A DNA stretch of 64,000 nucleotides from Herpetosiphon llansteffanensis (GTDB lineage Bacteria; Chloroflexota; Chloroflexia; Chloroflexales; Herpetosiphonaceae): assembly GCF_003205875.1 (NCBI RefSeq), contig NZ_PUBZ01000090.1, positions 1 through 64,000 of the forward strand, given 5' to 3'. Within the stretch, counting starts at the first letter, position 1; each line of letters begins with the position of its first letter. Below the pieces are notes generated by a model. The model had not been told where the DNA came from. It saw nothing but the letters and a program-made list of their open reading frames with translations, and did not search any database. Both the position numbers and the translations under genes were made by a program. Of the stretch, positions 7,486-15,864 are shown in pieces.

Positions 7486-8160
7486 CTAGGCCTCAATTTT
7501 CTCGCACACCAATTCCCACGAATAAATATCGACATCGGGATTTTCGTGAATAAATTTGGTTTGGCCTAGTTCACGCAACAAGCCTTTGACAAACTCCAGC
7601 GAGAAATGGGCATGCTTGTGATGCGGATTGTAGGGTTGGCCTGTTTTTTGGCAATGGACGCGAAAGCGTTGCTCGTCGGGACAGAAAATAACTAAACGCC
7701 CGCCGACTTTTAATACCCGCAACCATTCTTTTAATGCAGCTTTGGTGTCATCGAAATCTTCGAGCAAGTGTGACGAATAAATGTAATCGATCACATTATC
7801 GGCAAACCAATACAGATTATCTGCATCGCCACCCAATTGCACGGGATATTGACCGACAGCTGTATAGGGTTGGGGCAAATCGACCCGCACGGCACGAGGA
7901 TTAATTGGGTCGCCGCCAAAACCTAAGTCTAAGCCATAGCCAACACAGAACGGGTCGAGTCGTGCGCGACATTTCGAGGTTTCGCTGGCCCAAGCCCATT
8001 TGGTGGTGCGTTTGGCCTGAATTTTGGGCAAAATTGTGTTCATCGCCGAACGCGCAACCTTTTCGACACCCAAGGCGCGGCTGACAGTTTTGAGTGCTGG
8101 CAAAGCCCGCAGATAATTTTTCCAAACAATTTGGCGTGTGCGAGCAATATATTTAGTCAT
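7486..8160 (-). CDS. SAM-dependent methyltransferase (Methyltransf_11 type)
   Basis: Protein of 224 residues with a compact class I methyltransferase fold. Visible blocks are GLDLGFGGDP (SAM loop, slightly unusual), a RVDLPQPY acidic segment, DNVIDYIYSSHLLEDFDD (the conserved 'fD.i.s.hvlEH' region) and WLRVLKVGGRLVIFCPDE. This type includes sugar and glycan methyltransferases. The start chosen is ATG 8160, which overlaps the upstream glycosyltransferase stop as ATGACTAA; a start at 8202 would overlap by 50 bases. It probably acts on the same glycan as its neighbours. The substrate is unknown. Confidence 0.8.
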   Translation of the reverse strand: MTKYIARTRQIVWKNYLRALPALKTVSRALGVEKVARSAMNTILPKIQAKRTTKWAWASETSKCRARLDPFCVGYGLDLGFGGDPINPRAVRVDLPQPYTAVGQYPVQLGGDADNLYWFADNVIDYIYSSHLLEDFDDTKAALKEWLRVLKVGGRLVIFCPDEQRFRVHCQKTGQPYNPHHKHAHFSLEFVKGLLRELGQTKFIHENPDVDIYSWELVCEKIEA

Positions 8161-9394
8161 GGCGCGAATCCTTGTTACAGGCAGCGTATAGTGCTGCTTC
8201 AACCCGATCGATCATAGTGGTCATGCGAAATTCGCGATCAACAATCGCGGTCGCTTGCTGGCGCAGTTTGGCGGCCAAGGCTGGTTGCTGGAATAAGCTG
8301 GCGATATGGGCGGCGCAACCAGCTGCATCGTCGCGAGCAAAGACCATACCAGTTTCTTCGTGCTTGATAATTTCAGTCGTGCCGCCAGTATCCGAGCCAA
8401 CCACGACCAATCCCATGGCCAAGGCCTCGACTACGGTGATGCTAAATGGCTCGTCCCAACGCGATGGGAAAATCAGAATATCGTGGCTGGCGTAAATATC
8501 GGGTAGATCTTGGCGCGGTAATTTGCCGCGCCAATCGACGCTTTGGCTGATGCCTAGTTTTTCGGCGTAGCATTGCATCTCGCTGGTATATTCGGCGGAA
8601 AGCCCAGCGCCAACAATCGAGAGCGTCGCTTGTTTGAAGCCATGCTTTTGTTGTACCAAGGCAAAGGCTTCGAGCAAGGTTTCCATGCCTTTGTGGCCTG
8701 AAATTTGGCCGACGAATAACAGGCGCTGGCCCAGCGGTGCAGAGCGTTCGCGGCGCACAAATAAATCGTAATCAACACCCCAGCGAATCACATTGGTGTT
8801 AGGCATGGGGCCGATTGGTTGGGTTTGCTTGAGCAAAAAGTCGCTGGCAAAAATCGCATTGGCATAACTAATTGGCAAATTATTGCGAAAGCCAGTTTTG
8901 CGCCCAAGCTTCCAGCCAAGCAGTTTGCGCCCTAGCCAACGCAAGGGATGGCGCGGCATATAGTGCCATGGATCGAAAATGCCAATTCGAATTGGCCAGT
9001 GATCGGAGATGAAAAAGACGGTGCGATAGCCCTGATCTTGCAGCATCCGCACTGCCGACATCGAGGCTTGATAGAAGCTCCACACAAACACAATATCGGG
9101 TTTTAGCGCTTTGGCAAGGTCTAAAATACGTGGCTGATTGTGCATTTCGCGTTCGTACAAACGGCGTTGGTGGGCTAAAGTGGTTTGGGCCACGGGGTGA
9201 ATATCAATCGTCAGCGAGCGCTCGACAAAACCTTCGCGCACTTCGCGATCCACGCCGTAGGTGCTGGTGAGCACGGTTACATCGTGGCCTTTGGCGCGCA
9301 ATCCGGCAACCACATCGCCACAACCAACCTCATAGCCGCCGATATAGTGTGGCGGAAACAAGCTGGTCAATACCAGAATCTTTAATGGTTGCAT
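8153..9394 (-). CDS. Glycosyltransferase family 4
   Basis: Retaining GT-B glycosyltransferase of 413 residues. The N-terminus ILVLTSLFPPHYIGGYEVGC is the typical GT4 start with its glycine-rich loop after the first strand. The donor domain shows LLFVGQISGHKGMETLLEAF and the EX7E motif in FPSRWDEPFSITVVEALAMG, followed by SDTGGTTEII. It follows the wzt gene with a TAATG overlap and overlaps the next methyltransferase by 8 bases, so the genes are translationally coupled. With the second GT4 and the GT9 it gives three transferases in the operon, compatible with a short repeating unit. Confidence 0.88.
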   Translation of the reverse strand: MQPLKILVLTSLFPPHYIGGYEVGCGDVVAGLRAKGHDVTVLTSTYGVDREVREGFVERSLTIDIHPVAQTTLAHQRRLYEREMHNQPRILDLAKALKPDIVFVWSFYQASMSAVRMLQDQGYRTVFFISDHWPIRIGIFDPWHYMPRHPLRWLGRKLLGWKLGRKTGFRNNLPISYANAIFASDFLLKQTQPIGPMPNTNVIRWGVDYDLFVRRERSAPLGQRLLFVGQISGHKGMETLLEAFALVQQKHGFKQATLSIVGAGLSAEYTSEMQCYAEKLGISQSVDWRGKLPRQDLPDIYASHDILIFPSRWDEPFSITVVEALAMGLVVVGSDTGGTTEIIKHEETGMVFARDDAAGCAAHIASLFQQPALAAKLRQQATAIVDREFRMTTMIDRVEAALYAACNKDSRHD

Positions 9395-10677
9395 TAATCG
9401 CGATCCTCTTGGGCCGTCTCAGGCCACTGCCAATGTCCGCTCAGCCGTACATTGCCTGCATAATCGAGCCGACTCATTGATGGCGGCGTACTGGGGCCGG
9501 GCAAGATTTCGACTTGGGCGCAACCAGGCAGATAATCCAGTGCACTCCCATCACCAGAACGCACCCCAACATCAAGCAAATAGATGCCTGGCTGCAGATT
9601 GAGCGTGTCGATGGTGCTGGTGAGTTGGCCATGCTGGCCGCGCTTGATTTGGTAGCGGGGAGCGTTCAAATCGCTATCGACCGTCATCAGGCGTGTGCCT
9701 TCGAGCGAGGAAAAGCCGTAGCCAAACGATACGCCATAGACATCTGCATAGGCTTCGTAGTTGAAACTGACGTTGAGCGCTTCGCCATGCAAAATTGGCT
9801 CGCCATGATTGAAGGTCAAATCGTTGATTTTGAAGCGTTTGCCATAATCGTAATGGCGCACGGCTTCGCGCAAATCGACGCGCGAGCTACTTGAGGTGAC
9901 AGTTTCCATCAAATATTCGTTGACGATCGATGCCGATGGGCCATCTTTGAGCACTGTACCTTTATTGAGCCAAATAACGCGTTGACATAAGCTGCGAATT
10001 GCTGCCATATTGTGGCTAACAAACAGCACCGTGCGGCCATTCTGGGCAACTTCGCCCATTTTGCCCAAACATTTCTTTTGGAATTGAGCATCACCAACCG
10101 CCAACACCTCATCGACGATCAGAATTTCTGGCTCAAGGTGCGCGGCAACCGCAAAAGCTAAGCGCAAATACATGCCGCTGGAATAATGCTTAACCATCGT
10201 ATCGATAAATTGCTCAACTTCAGCAAACGCCACAATTTCATCGAATTTGCGGTTAATTTCGGCGCGGCTCATGCCCAAAATTGCGCCATTGAGGTACATA
10301 TTTTCGCGGCCTGTGAGGTCGGGATGAAAGCCCGTGCCAACTTCGAGCAACGTGCCAACTCGCCCACGAATCATGGCTGAGCCAGAGGTTGGCTCGGTGA
10401 TGCGCGACAGCACTTTTAACAAGGTGCTTTTGCCAGCGCCGTTATGCCCAATAATCCCCACAACCTCGCCTTGATTGACATCAAACGAGACATCGCGCAA
10501 CGCCCAAAACTCTTTGGTTGCGGTTTGGGTTCCTTGGCCACGCAGTGCCGAACGCAAACGCCGCGCTGGCGCAAGCATGGCATCGGACACAGTTTCGCGA
10601 AAGGTTTTCTGAAACGAATTCGCCCCGATGCGAAATTGCTTACTTAAATGCTCGACCTGAATCGCAATCTCGCTCAT
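9394..10677 (-). CDS. wzt: Polysaccharide ABC transporter ATPase (Wzt-like, two-domain)
   Basis: ATPase subunit of an O-antigen/teichoic-acid type exporter, 427 residues. The first 250 residues are the nucleotide-binding domain: Walker A GHNGAGKSTLL, Q-loop region GTLLEVGTGFHPDLTGRENM, signature YSSGMYLRLAFAVA and Walker B ILIVDEVLAVGD. From about 265 there is an extra beta-rich domain (VDLREAVRHYDYGKRFKIND to the end). This corresponds to the Wzt C-terminal domain, which in characterised systems binds the modified end of the finished chain. Two methyltransferases in the operon could make such an end modification, as in systems whose chains are capped by methyl groups; that link is inference. 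It starts 2 bases after the wzm stop. Confidence 0.9.
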   Translation of the reverse strand: MSEIAIQVEHLSKQFRIGANSFQKTFRETVSDAMLAPARRLRSALRGQGTQTATKEFWALRDVSFDVNQGEVVGIIGHNGAGKSTLLKVLSRITEPTSGSAMIRGRVGTLLEVGTGFHPDLTGRENMYLNGAILGMSRAEINRKFDEIVAFAEVEQFIDTMVKHYSSGMYLRLAFAVAAHLEPEILIVDEVLAVGDAQFQKKCLGKMGEVAQNGRTVLFVSHNMAAIRSLCQRVIWLNKGTVLKDGPSASIVNEYLMETVTSSSSRVDLREAVRHYDYGKRFKINDLTFNHGEPILHGEALNVSFNYEAYADVYGVSFGYGFSSLEGTRLMTVDSDLNAPRYQIKRGQHGQLTSTIDTLNLQPGIYLLDVGVRSGDGSALDYLPGCAQVEILPGPSTPPSMSRLDYAGNVRLSGHWQWPETAQEDRD

Positions 10678-10679
10678 TG

Positions 10680-11570
10680 TTACACCATATCTGCAAATTG
10701 TTTTTCAACGCGGCGGAAATATAACGCTCCGGTGATCAGCAGGAAAAGGGCAATGCCAACTGATGGCAGCATCGTTGACCAAGTGATTTGGCCAGTGCCA
10801 AGCAGCGACCAACGAAAGCCATCGATCACGCCAGCCATGGGATTCAGCCCATACAACCAGCGCCATTCGTTGGGAATTAAGCTGCTGGAGTAGGCCACCG
10901 GGCTGCCATATTGCCAAAGCTGAGCCATAAACGGAATGACATAGCGAATATCACGAAACTGCACATTTAATGCAGATAACCATAAACTGACACCTAAACC
11001 CGTGATAATCACCAAGAGAATGAAGAGTGGTAGCGCCAGCATGCGGATGGTTGGCGTAATATCAAACCACAGCAGCATGCCAAACATCACCACAAAAGCA
11101 ATGGCAAAATCGACTAGGCCACCGAGGACGGTCGAAATTGGCACGGTTAAGCGTGGAAAATAGACCTTTTTAATCAGGTTTGCGTTGCCGACCAAGCTAT
11201 TTGAGCCTTGGCTGAGGGCGTTGGCAAATAGCGCCCACGGCACGAGCGCCGTAATCGAAAAGGCTTCGTAGGCGATGCCATCGGAGGGCAATTTGGCCAG
11301 TCTGCCGAAAATCAGCGTAAAGACAATCATCGAAAACACTGGCTGGATAATTGCCCATGCTGCGCCAAGCACTGTCTGTTTATAACGGACTTTGACATCG
11401 CGCCAAATCAGAAAAAACAGTAATTCACGGTAGGCCCAAAGTTCGCGCAATTGCAACGAAACCCAGCCATTCGATGCTTCTATGCGCGTGATGGGGGTTG
11501 TTTGTAACGTCGTGGAGGCTCTTTGCACTGTTTTTCTCACCACACAATGTTTGTTAACAGACGAAGCCAT
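10680..11570 (-). CDS. wzm: Polysaccharide ABC transporter permease (Wzm-like, ABC-2)
   Basis: Integral membrane subunit of 296 residues with six predicted helices. The segment LWAYRELLFFLIWRDVKVRYKQ followed by LGAAWAIIQPVFSMIVF is the conserved start of ABC-2 polysaccharide permeases. It pairs with the downstream wzt product to flip or export the glycan. It is the first gene of the operon. An extended -10 box on the minus strand (11577-11569) overlaps the ATG at 11570. If that promoter is used, translation must be nearly leaderless or begin further in, for example at the GTG near 11525, which would lose only a non-conserved N-terminal tail. Confidence 0.88.
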   Translation of the reverse strand: MASSVNKHCVVRKTVQRASTTLQTTPITRIEASNGWVSLQLRELWAYRELLFFLIWRDVKVRYKQTVLGAAWAIIQPVFSMIVFTLIFGRLAKLPSDGIAYEAFSITALVPWALFANALSQGSNSLVGNANLIKKVYFPRLTVPISTVLGGLVDFAIAFVVMFGMLLWFDITPTIRMLALPLFILLVIITGLGVSLWLSALNVQFRDIRYVIPFMAQLWQYGSPVAYSSSLIPNEWRWLYGLNPMAGVIDGFRWSLLGTGQITWSTMLPSVGIALFLLITGALYFRRVEKQFADMV

Positions 11571-11577
11571 TATAGCA
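11569..11577 (-). promoter_or_regulatory. Extended -10 promoter overlapping the wzm start
   Basis: The minus strand reads TGCTATAAT, a perfect extended -10, whose last two bases are the first two of the annotated wzm ATG. A start point about 7 bases downstream would fall inside the current reading frame. Either the operon is transcribed from a promoter further up, or the real translation start is internal. Confidence 0.5.
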
Positions 11578-11589
11578 TATCACGCTTGG

Positions 11590-11990
11590 CTTGGCAGTTT
11601 GTTCGGAGTGGGGAACGGTCGTTGGGGGTCGGGGATCGGTTTTGATCCACAAAGCGCACGAAGGAATGGAACCGCGAAGAGCGCGAAGGACGCGAAGGTT
11701 CAGTTTTTAGCCACAGATTGCCCAGATTGGTTGGATTAGGTTCCCAATAGCCTAGCGCCCATAGCCAAAAGCCACGCTTCCTCTGCGCCGCTGCGTTAAA
11801 TAAATTGATCCACGAAGGAACGGAACCGCGAAGCACGTGAAGGACGCGAAGATTGATTTTTGCCACAGATTGCCCAGATTGGTTGGATTAGGTTCCCAAT
11901 AGCCTAGCGCCCATAGCCAAAAGCCATGGTTTAAACCAAGCCTCTGAATCCTGCCCCTATGTTCTTTATTCTTTGCTCTATGATCTTTGC
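11590..11990. repeat. Mosaic intergenic repeat block with internal direct repeat
   Basis: This stretch lies between the divergent wzm and ridA genes. A unit of about 75 bases (starting 'gccacagattgcccagattg' and running through 'cccatagccaaaagcca') occurs at about 11710-11785 and again at about 11851-11925, with a third, diverged copy near 12637-12705. 'Ccacgaagg', 'ctctgcgccgctgcgttaaa' and 'ctatgttctttattctttgc' modules fill the rest. Confidence 0.75.
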
Positions 11991-12030
11991 TCCGCTATGC
12001 TAAACTAGGTTTTTTATGCATGAGGTGATT

Positions 12031-12426
12031 ATGAGTTCGATAACATTGCTCAATCCTGCTGGAATGCCAGCTGCCAATGGCTATTCACATGTGGCCGAAG
12101 TTCGGGGTGGGCGAACGATTTATTTGGCTGGTCAAGTGGCTTTGAATGTGCAAGGCGAAGTTGTTGGTTTGAACGATCTGGAAGCGCAAACCCGCCAGGT
12201 TTTTGCCAATTTGCAGGCTGGTTTGGCAGCGGTTGGCGCAACGTTCGAGCATGTGGTTAAACTTAATTATTATCTGTTGGATATTAGCCAGATTGCAGTT
12301 GTGCGGACGATTCGTGATCTGTATGTGAATGTTTCCCAGCCACCAACCAGCACTGCAGTTGAGGTGCGACGGTTTGTACGCGATGAATTTTTGATCGAGA
12401 TTGATGCAATTGCCGTGATTGACTAG
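12031..12426 (+). CDS. ridA: RidA/YjgF/UK114 family protein
   Basis: Protein of 131 residues from the RidA superfamily. Canonical members are trimers that hydrolyse reactive enamine/imine intermediates released by PLP enzymes; other subgroups are not deaminases. Family features seen are the N-terminal NPAGMPAANGYSHVAEV region, YLAGQVALNVQGEVVG and a late 'PPTSTAVEVRRFVRDEFLIEIDAIA' type region, where the position usually taken by the catalytic arginine falls near EVRRF. The start chosen is ATG 12031 with GAGG five bases upstream; an in-frame ATG at 12016 adds only MHEVI. A possible -10 (TATGCT, 11996-12001) lies 35 bases upstream. The gene stands alone between repeat blocks. Confidence 0.82.
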   Translation: MSSITLLNPAGMPAANGYSHVAEVRGGRTIYLAGQVALNVQGEVVGLNDLEAQTRQVFANLQAGLAAVGATFEHVVKLNYYLLDISQIAVVRTIRDLYVNVSQPPTSTAVEVRRFVRDEFLIEIDAIAVID

Positions 12427-12434
12427 AGAATTGG

Positions 12435-12840
12435 TTTTGATCCACGAAGGACATGAAGGAAATGAGGCTCTAGGCTTTTGGCTATGGGCTTTTGGAACAA
12501 TGGTTGTAATTTCAATCAGATTGCCACCCGTCATCAGCCAAAAGCCATACATCCTCTGCGTCGCTGCGTTAAATAAATTGATCCACGAAGGAACGGAACC
12601 GCGAAGAGCGCAAAGGACGCGAAGGTTCAGTTTTTAGCCACAGATTGCCCAGATTTGTTGGATTATCGGTCCAATAGCCTAGCGCTCATAGCCAAAAGCC
12701 ATACATCCTCTGCGTTAGCTGTCGATCCACAAAGAACACGAAGATCGAGAAGGAAATGAGGCTCTAGGCTTTGGATCATGTCAATTCCAATGATGTCCGC
12801 AAGCCCATAGCCTAGAGCCTCTGACCACTAACCCCTGACC
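12435..12840. repeat. Mosaic intergenic repeat block
   Basis: This gene-free region contains 'ccacgaaggac', 'gctatgggcttttgg', 'cctctgcgtcgctgcgttaa', 'gccacagattgcccagattt' and 'atagccaaaagccatacatc' modules, the last near-identical to units at 11700-11925. Just beyond it, 12845-12863 carries the direct repeat ctgtaact-cag-ctgtaact, followed by an extended -10 of the TGCTATGCT type at 12870-12878 in front of the esterase gene. Confidence 0.72.
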
Positions 12841-12941
12841 CACACTGTAACTCAGCTGTAACTACTTGCTGCTATGCTTAAAATCCTTCCTGCCCCATTG
12901 CCCACAGTGCAACCCCTAGCGTCAATCAAAGGAGATTGCTC

Positions 12942-14545
12942 ATGAAACGAGGATGGCTGATCGGTTTGCTCTTGCTTGGTCTTTTGGCTGGTTTTTGGAG
13001 TCCGCAGGCGGCCAGTGCTGGCCAATGGGTTACAGGTTCGGTTAACACTAGCGCTGGCTCGCGCAACTATAAACTTTGGGTTCCAACCAATTATTCAGCT
13101 TCAACGCCAACTGCCTTGGTGGTGATGTTGCATGGTTGTACCCAAACTCCCGATGATTTTGCCCGTGGCACAGAAATGAACAATTTGGCCGATGCTCAGA
13201 CATTTTTGGTGCTTTACCCCGAGCAACCAACCAGCAGCAATGCCAATCGGTGCTGGCAATGGTGGGACGCGCAGCATCAGGCGCGTGGCGCTGGCGAGCC
13301 AAGTCTGATCGCTGCCATGGTTACGACGGTTCAATCAAGCTACAACGTTGATCCAAATCGGCGCTATGTGGCAGGTATTTCCGCTGGCGCTGGTATGAGT
13401 GTGATTATGGGCGCAACCTACCCCGATATGTTTTCTGCAATCGGCGTGGTTGGTGGCTTAGAATATAAAGCTGCAACCAGTGTGCTGAATGTTTCGATGG
13501 CGATGCAAACTGGTGGGCCGAATCCCGAAGCGCAAGGCTTGGCTGCTTATCAATCGATTGGCACGCGGGCGAATGTGGTGCGCGTAATGGTCGTTCATGG
13601 CAGCACCGATGCGGTAGTTGCTCCGATTAATGGCCAGCAAGTGGTGCAACAATGGCTCACGACCAATGATTATCTTGATGATAGCCAGCGCAACAATTCA
13701 GTTGATGCCAATGTTGATCAAACTATTGCAGATACCGTGCCCAATGGCCGCAGCTACACCCGTACAATCTATAACAATGCAGCCAATCAGCCAATTATTG
13801 AGCATTGGGCGGTCAATGGCATGGGCCATGCATGGTCTGGTGGTAGCACTGCTGGCTCCTATACCGATCCCCAAGGGCCAAAGGCAAGCAATGAATTTTG
13901 GCGTTTCTTTAGCCAAACTACGGCTAATCCAACCCCTAGCAATCCGACCGCAACTCCGAACAATCCGACCGCAACTCCAAGTTTGCCAAGCCCAACTCCT
14001 GGCACTGGTCAAAGCTTGCAATTTCCATCGTGGGGTTTAGAAGATGGTTTGGTCGCTCAAACCACATTGAGCGGCTATGTGTTAATTCCAAGTATGTATG
14101 TTGGCGATAGCGGTAGCACCAGCCTGCGCGGAATCCTCTCGTTTGATACTTCGGCAATTCCCGATGGGGCGACAATTACTGGGGTTAATGTGACCTTGGC
14201 CTATGATCAAAGCGCGGTTGGCACGCCGTGGACTGGCCTCGGCGCGTTGGTTGGCGATCTTAATCAAGGTTGTTTGAGTTTTACCTGCTACCTTGAATTA
14301 GGTGATTTTGCTGCCACAGCGAGCGCAAGCGGTGCGCTGAGCTTTCAGCAAACCCCCAATGGCTTAAATGGCACAGCCAATGCAGCTGGATTAGCGCCAT
14401 CAACAAGCAAGGGCGCACGCAAATTCGCTTGCGTTTTGAAAACCTGACCAATGGCAATCCAGGCGCTGATTATTTGCGGATTGCTGGCGGCGAGGCAATG
14501 CAGGTCAGCGCTCGGCCTGTGCTAACGGTAACCTTTCAGCCCTAA
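12942..14545 (+). pseudogene. Secreted PHB-depolymerase-type esterase, frameshifted near its C-terminus
   Basis: The intact part (12942-14447) encodes a signal peptide (KRGWLIGLLLLGLLAGFWSP), an esterase of the polyhydroxybutyrate depolymerase/LpqC family (GCTQTPDDFARGTEMN, nucleophile elbow GISAGAGMS, and GMGHAWSGG with the likely catalytic histidine), a linker of NPTATP repeats, and a beta-sandwich domain resembling the CBM96/DNRLRE type. That domain is cut by a one-base shift near 14393-14398. In the next frame it continues as INKQGRTQIRLRFENLTNG to ARPVLTVTFQP and stops at 14545, exactly the expected family ending. The catalytic domain is unaffected, so a shortened product may still work. 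AAAGGAG precedes the ATG by 7 bases. A base-calling error is equally possible. Confidence 0.8.
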
Positions 14546-14577
14546 ACCTTATGGGCTGCATCCAAAATTAAGCTAAT

Positions 14578-14615
14578 GTGTGACCCTGCGCCCGATTTCA
14601 AGGCGAGGGTCACAC
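14578..14615 (+). terminator. Hairpin between convergent esterase and regulator genes
   Basis: A 10-bp stem (gtgtgaccct / agggtcacac) with an 18-base loop sits 32 bases past the esterase stop and 20 bases before the end of the convergent regulator gene. There is little T tract on the plus side. It may act in both directions. Confidence 0.6.
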
Positions 14616-14634
14616 GCTGGCATTGGCAATAATT

Positions 14635-15492
14635 CTATTCGTGCTCAGGTTTGGTACCGGTCGCTTCAACATAGGCATGAATCCGTGGATAGATATAACT
14701 ATCCGATTCGCTGATATAAATCGTGCGCAAACCATAGACTAAATTATCGGTTTGAATTTGGTTTGCCATCTCTTGGGCTTTGATGGTTGGGTCGATGCTC
14801 TGCCAAATGCGCTCGAAATCGGGGAATTGCTTCAAACTCGCAATCTTGGTTTGATACCACGGCTCAAATTGACATGTGCGATTGGCCTGTTGAAAACTAT
14901 AGACATAGCTGCGCGCGACCCGCTCCCATTGCAAGCCACCTTTATTCAAGAGTTTACGGGCTGAATAATGCTCGTGATCAAACATGAGATGCAAGATATT
15001 GCGATGCTGCTCTGGGATACGATCAAAACGTAGCCCCAAAAAGTGCTGAAAAACTGGCTCCATCTGCTGATTAATCGCTAGAACATCCCAAACTTGATTG
15101 ACCAAAAATGCTGGATAGACCAAAATATCGAGCAAGCTTTGATATTGGGCAATTTGGGCATCAAGTGCAACTCCGCTGAGAATATCGGGATCTTCTGCAT
15201 AGCCTGCGCTGCGTAACAGATGATTGCGCTCATGGGTCGGGCATTCCAACAAACTGGCAATCCCACGCACAACATGTTCTGCTACCTGATTTTTGGCGCG
15301 TTGCTCGAGCAGCCGTTTATAGGTTGGATATTCGGCCCAAATTGCTTGTTGGCTAAAAGGATTGGCCTGTTTTTTTTGTTTATTGTGCCAAAGCTGATCT
15401 TCAAAGGCACGCTTGCGTTGAATCCGAATCGTTTCGGCGGCTGCAATAAAGGCTGCGTTGATTTGTCCCGCTCGATCATTGATTTTTGTCAT
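14635..15492 (-). CDS. MmyB-like transcriptional regulator (XRE-type, degenerate HTH)
   Basis: Protein of 285 residues. The middle part LLECPTHERNHLLRSAGYAED followed by YPAFLVNQVWDVLAINQQMEP matches the linker and the MmyB-like ligand-binding domain of XRE regulators, a PAS-like fold reported to bind fatty acids. The N-terminal 80 residues, where the helix-turn-helix should lie, are poorly conserved and rich in charged residues, so the DNA-binding part is uncertain. The gene diverges from the giant beta-helix gene. The 370-base shared upstream region contains a perfect 15-bp inverted repeat and a ctag-acaaatat-ctag palindrome near 15588-15604, which could be operator sites. Confidence 0.62.
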   Translation of the reverse strand: MTKINDRAGQINAAFIAAAETIRIQRKRAFEDQLWHNKQKKQANPFSQQAIWAEYPTYKRLLEQRAKNQVAEHVVRGIASLLECPTHERNHLLRSAGYAEDPDILSGVALDAQIAQYQSLLDILVYPAFLVNQVWDVLAINQQMEPVFQHFLGLRFDRIPEQHRNILHLMFDHEHYSARKLLNKGGLQWERVARSYVYSFQQANRTCQFEPWYQTKIASLKQFPDFERIWQSIDPTIKAQEMANQIQTDNLVYGLRTIYISESDSYIYPRIHAYVEATGTKPEHE

Positions 15493-15682
15493 TGCTTCTT
15501 TGCCTTTTTCAAGGAGAAAACCCCTTTTTTGATGCTACCAAGCCTTTGAATCGATGTCAAGCTAGCTTGATTTAGCGGAATAAACCCCTAGACAAATATC
15601 TAGCCAAATAGTTGCGAAGCCGCTATGCTTGTTAGTAGAAGGTCGCCATATGCATCAGTTTGTGGGAGAGTTGGGCAGATAC

Positions 15683-15718
15683 AGCAGGGTTGGCATATTG
15701 GGGTATGCCAACCCTGCT
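15683..15718. promoter_or_regulatory. Perfect 15-bp inverted repeat in divergent intergenic region
   Basis: Arms 15683-15697 (agcagggttggcata) and 15704-15718 are exact complements around a 6-base loop. The element lies between the start of the MmyB-like regulator (15492) and the start of the beta-helix gene (15865). It could be a leader attenuator hairpin for a transcript starting near the TATGCT box at 15624-15629, or a protein-binding site. The rest of 15493-15864 shows only that box and a short ctag palindrome. Confidence 0.5.
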
Positions 15719-15864
15719 GCTATTTAAGCTAGCTTAATCGCGCCAAGCAGCGTAAGATTGTTGCTACTCACTGCTCATTTGGTACAACTCCTACTTTAAT
15801 ATTCAAAACCCGAATTTCAGCCCTTGAATGCTTGGGTGCTAGGCAAAGTATGCATGAGGTGGCT

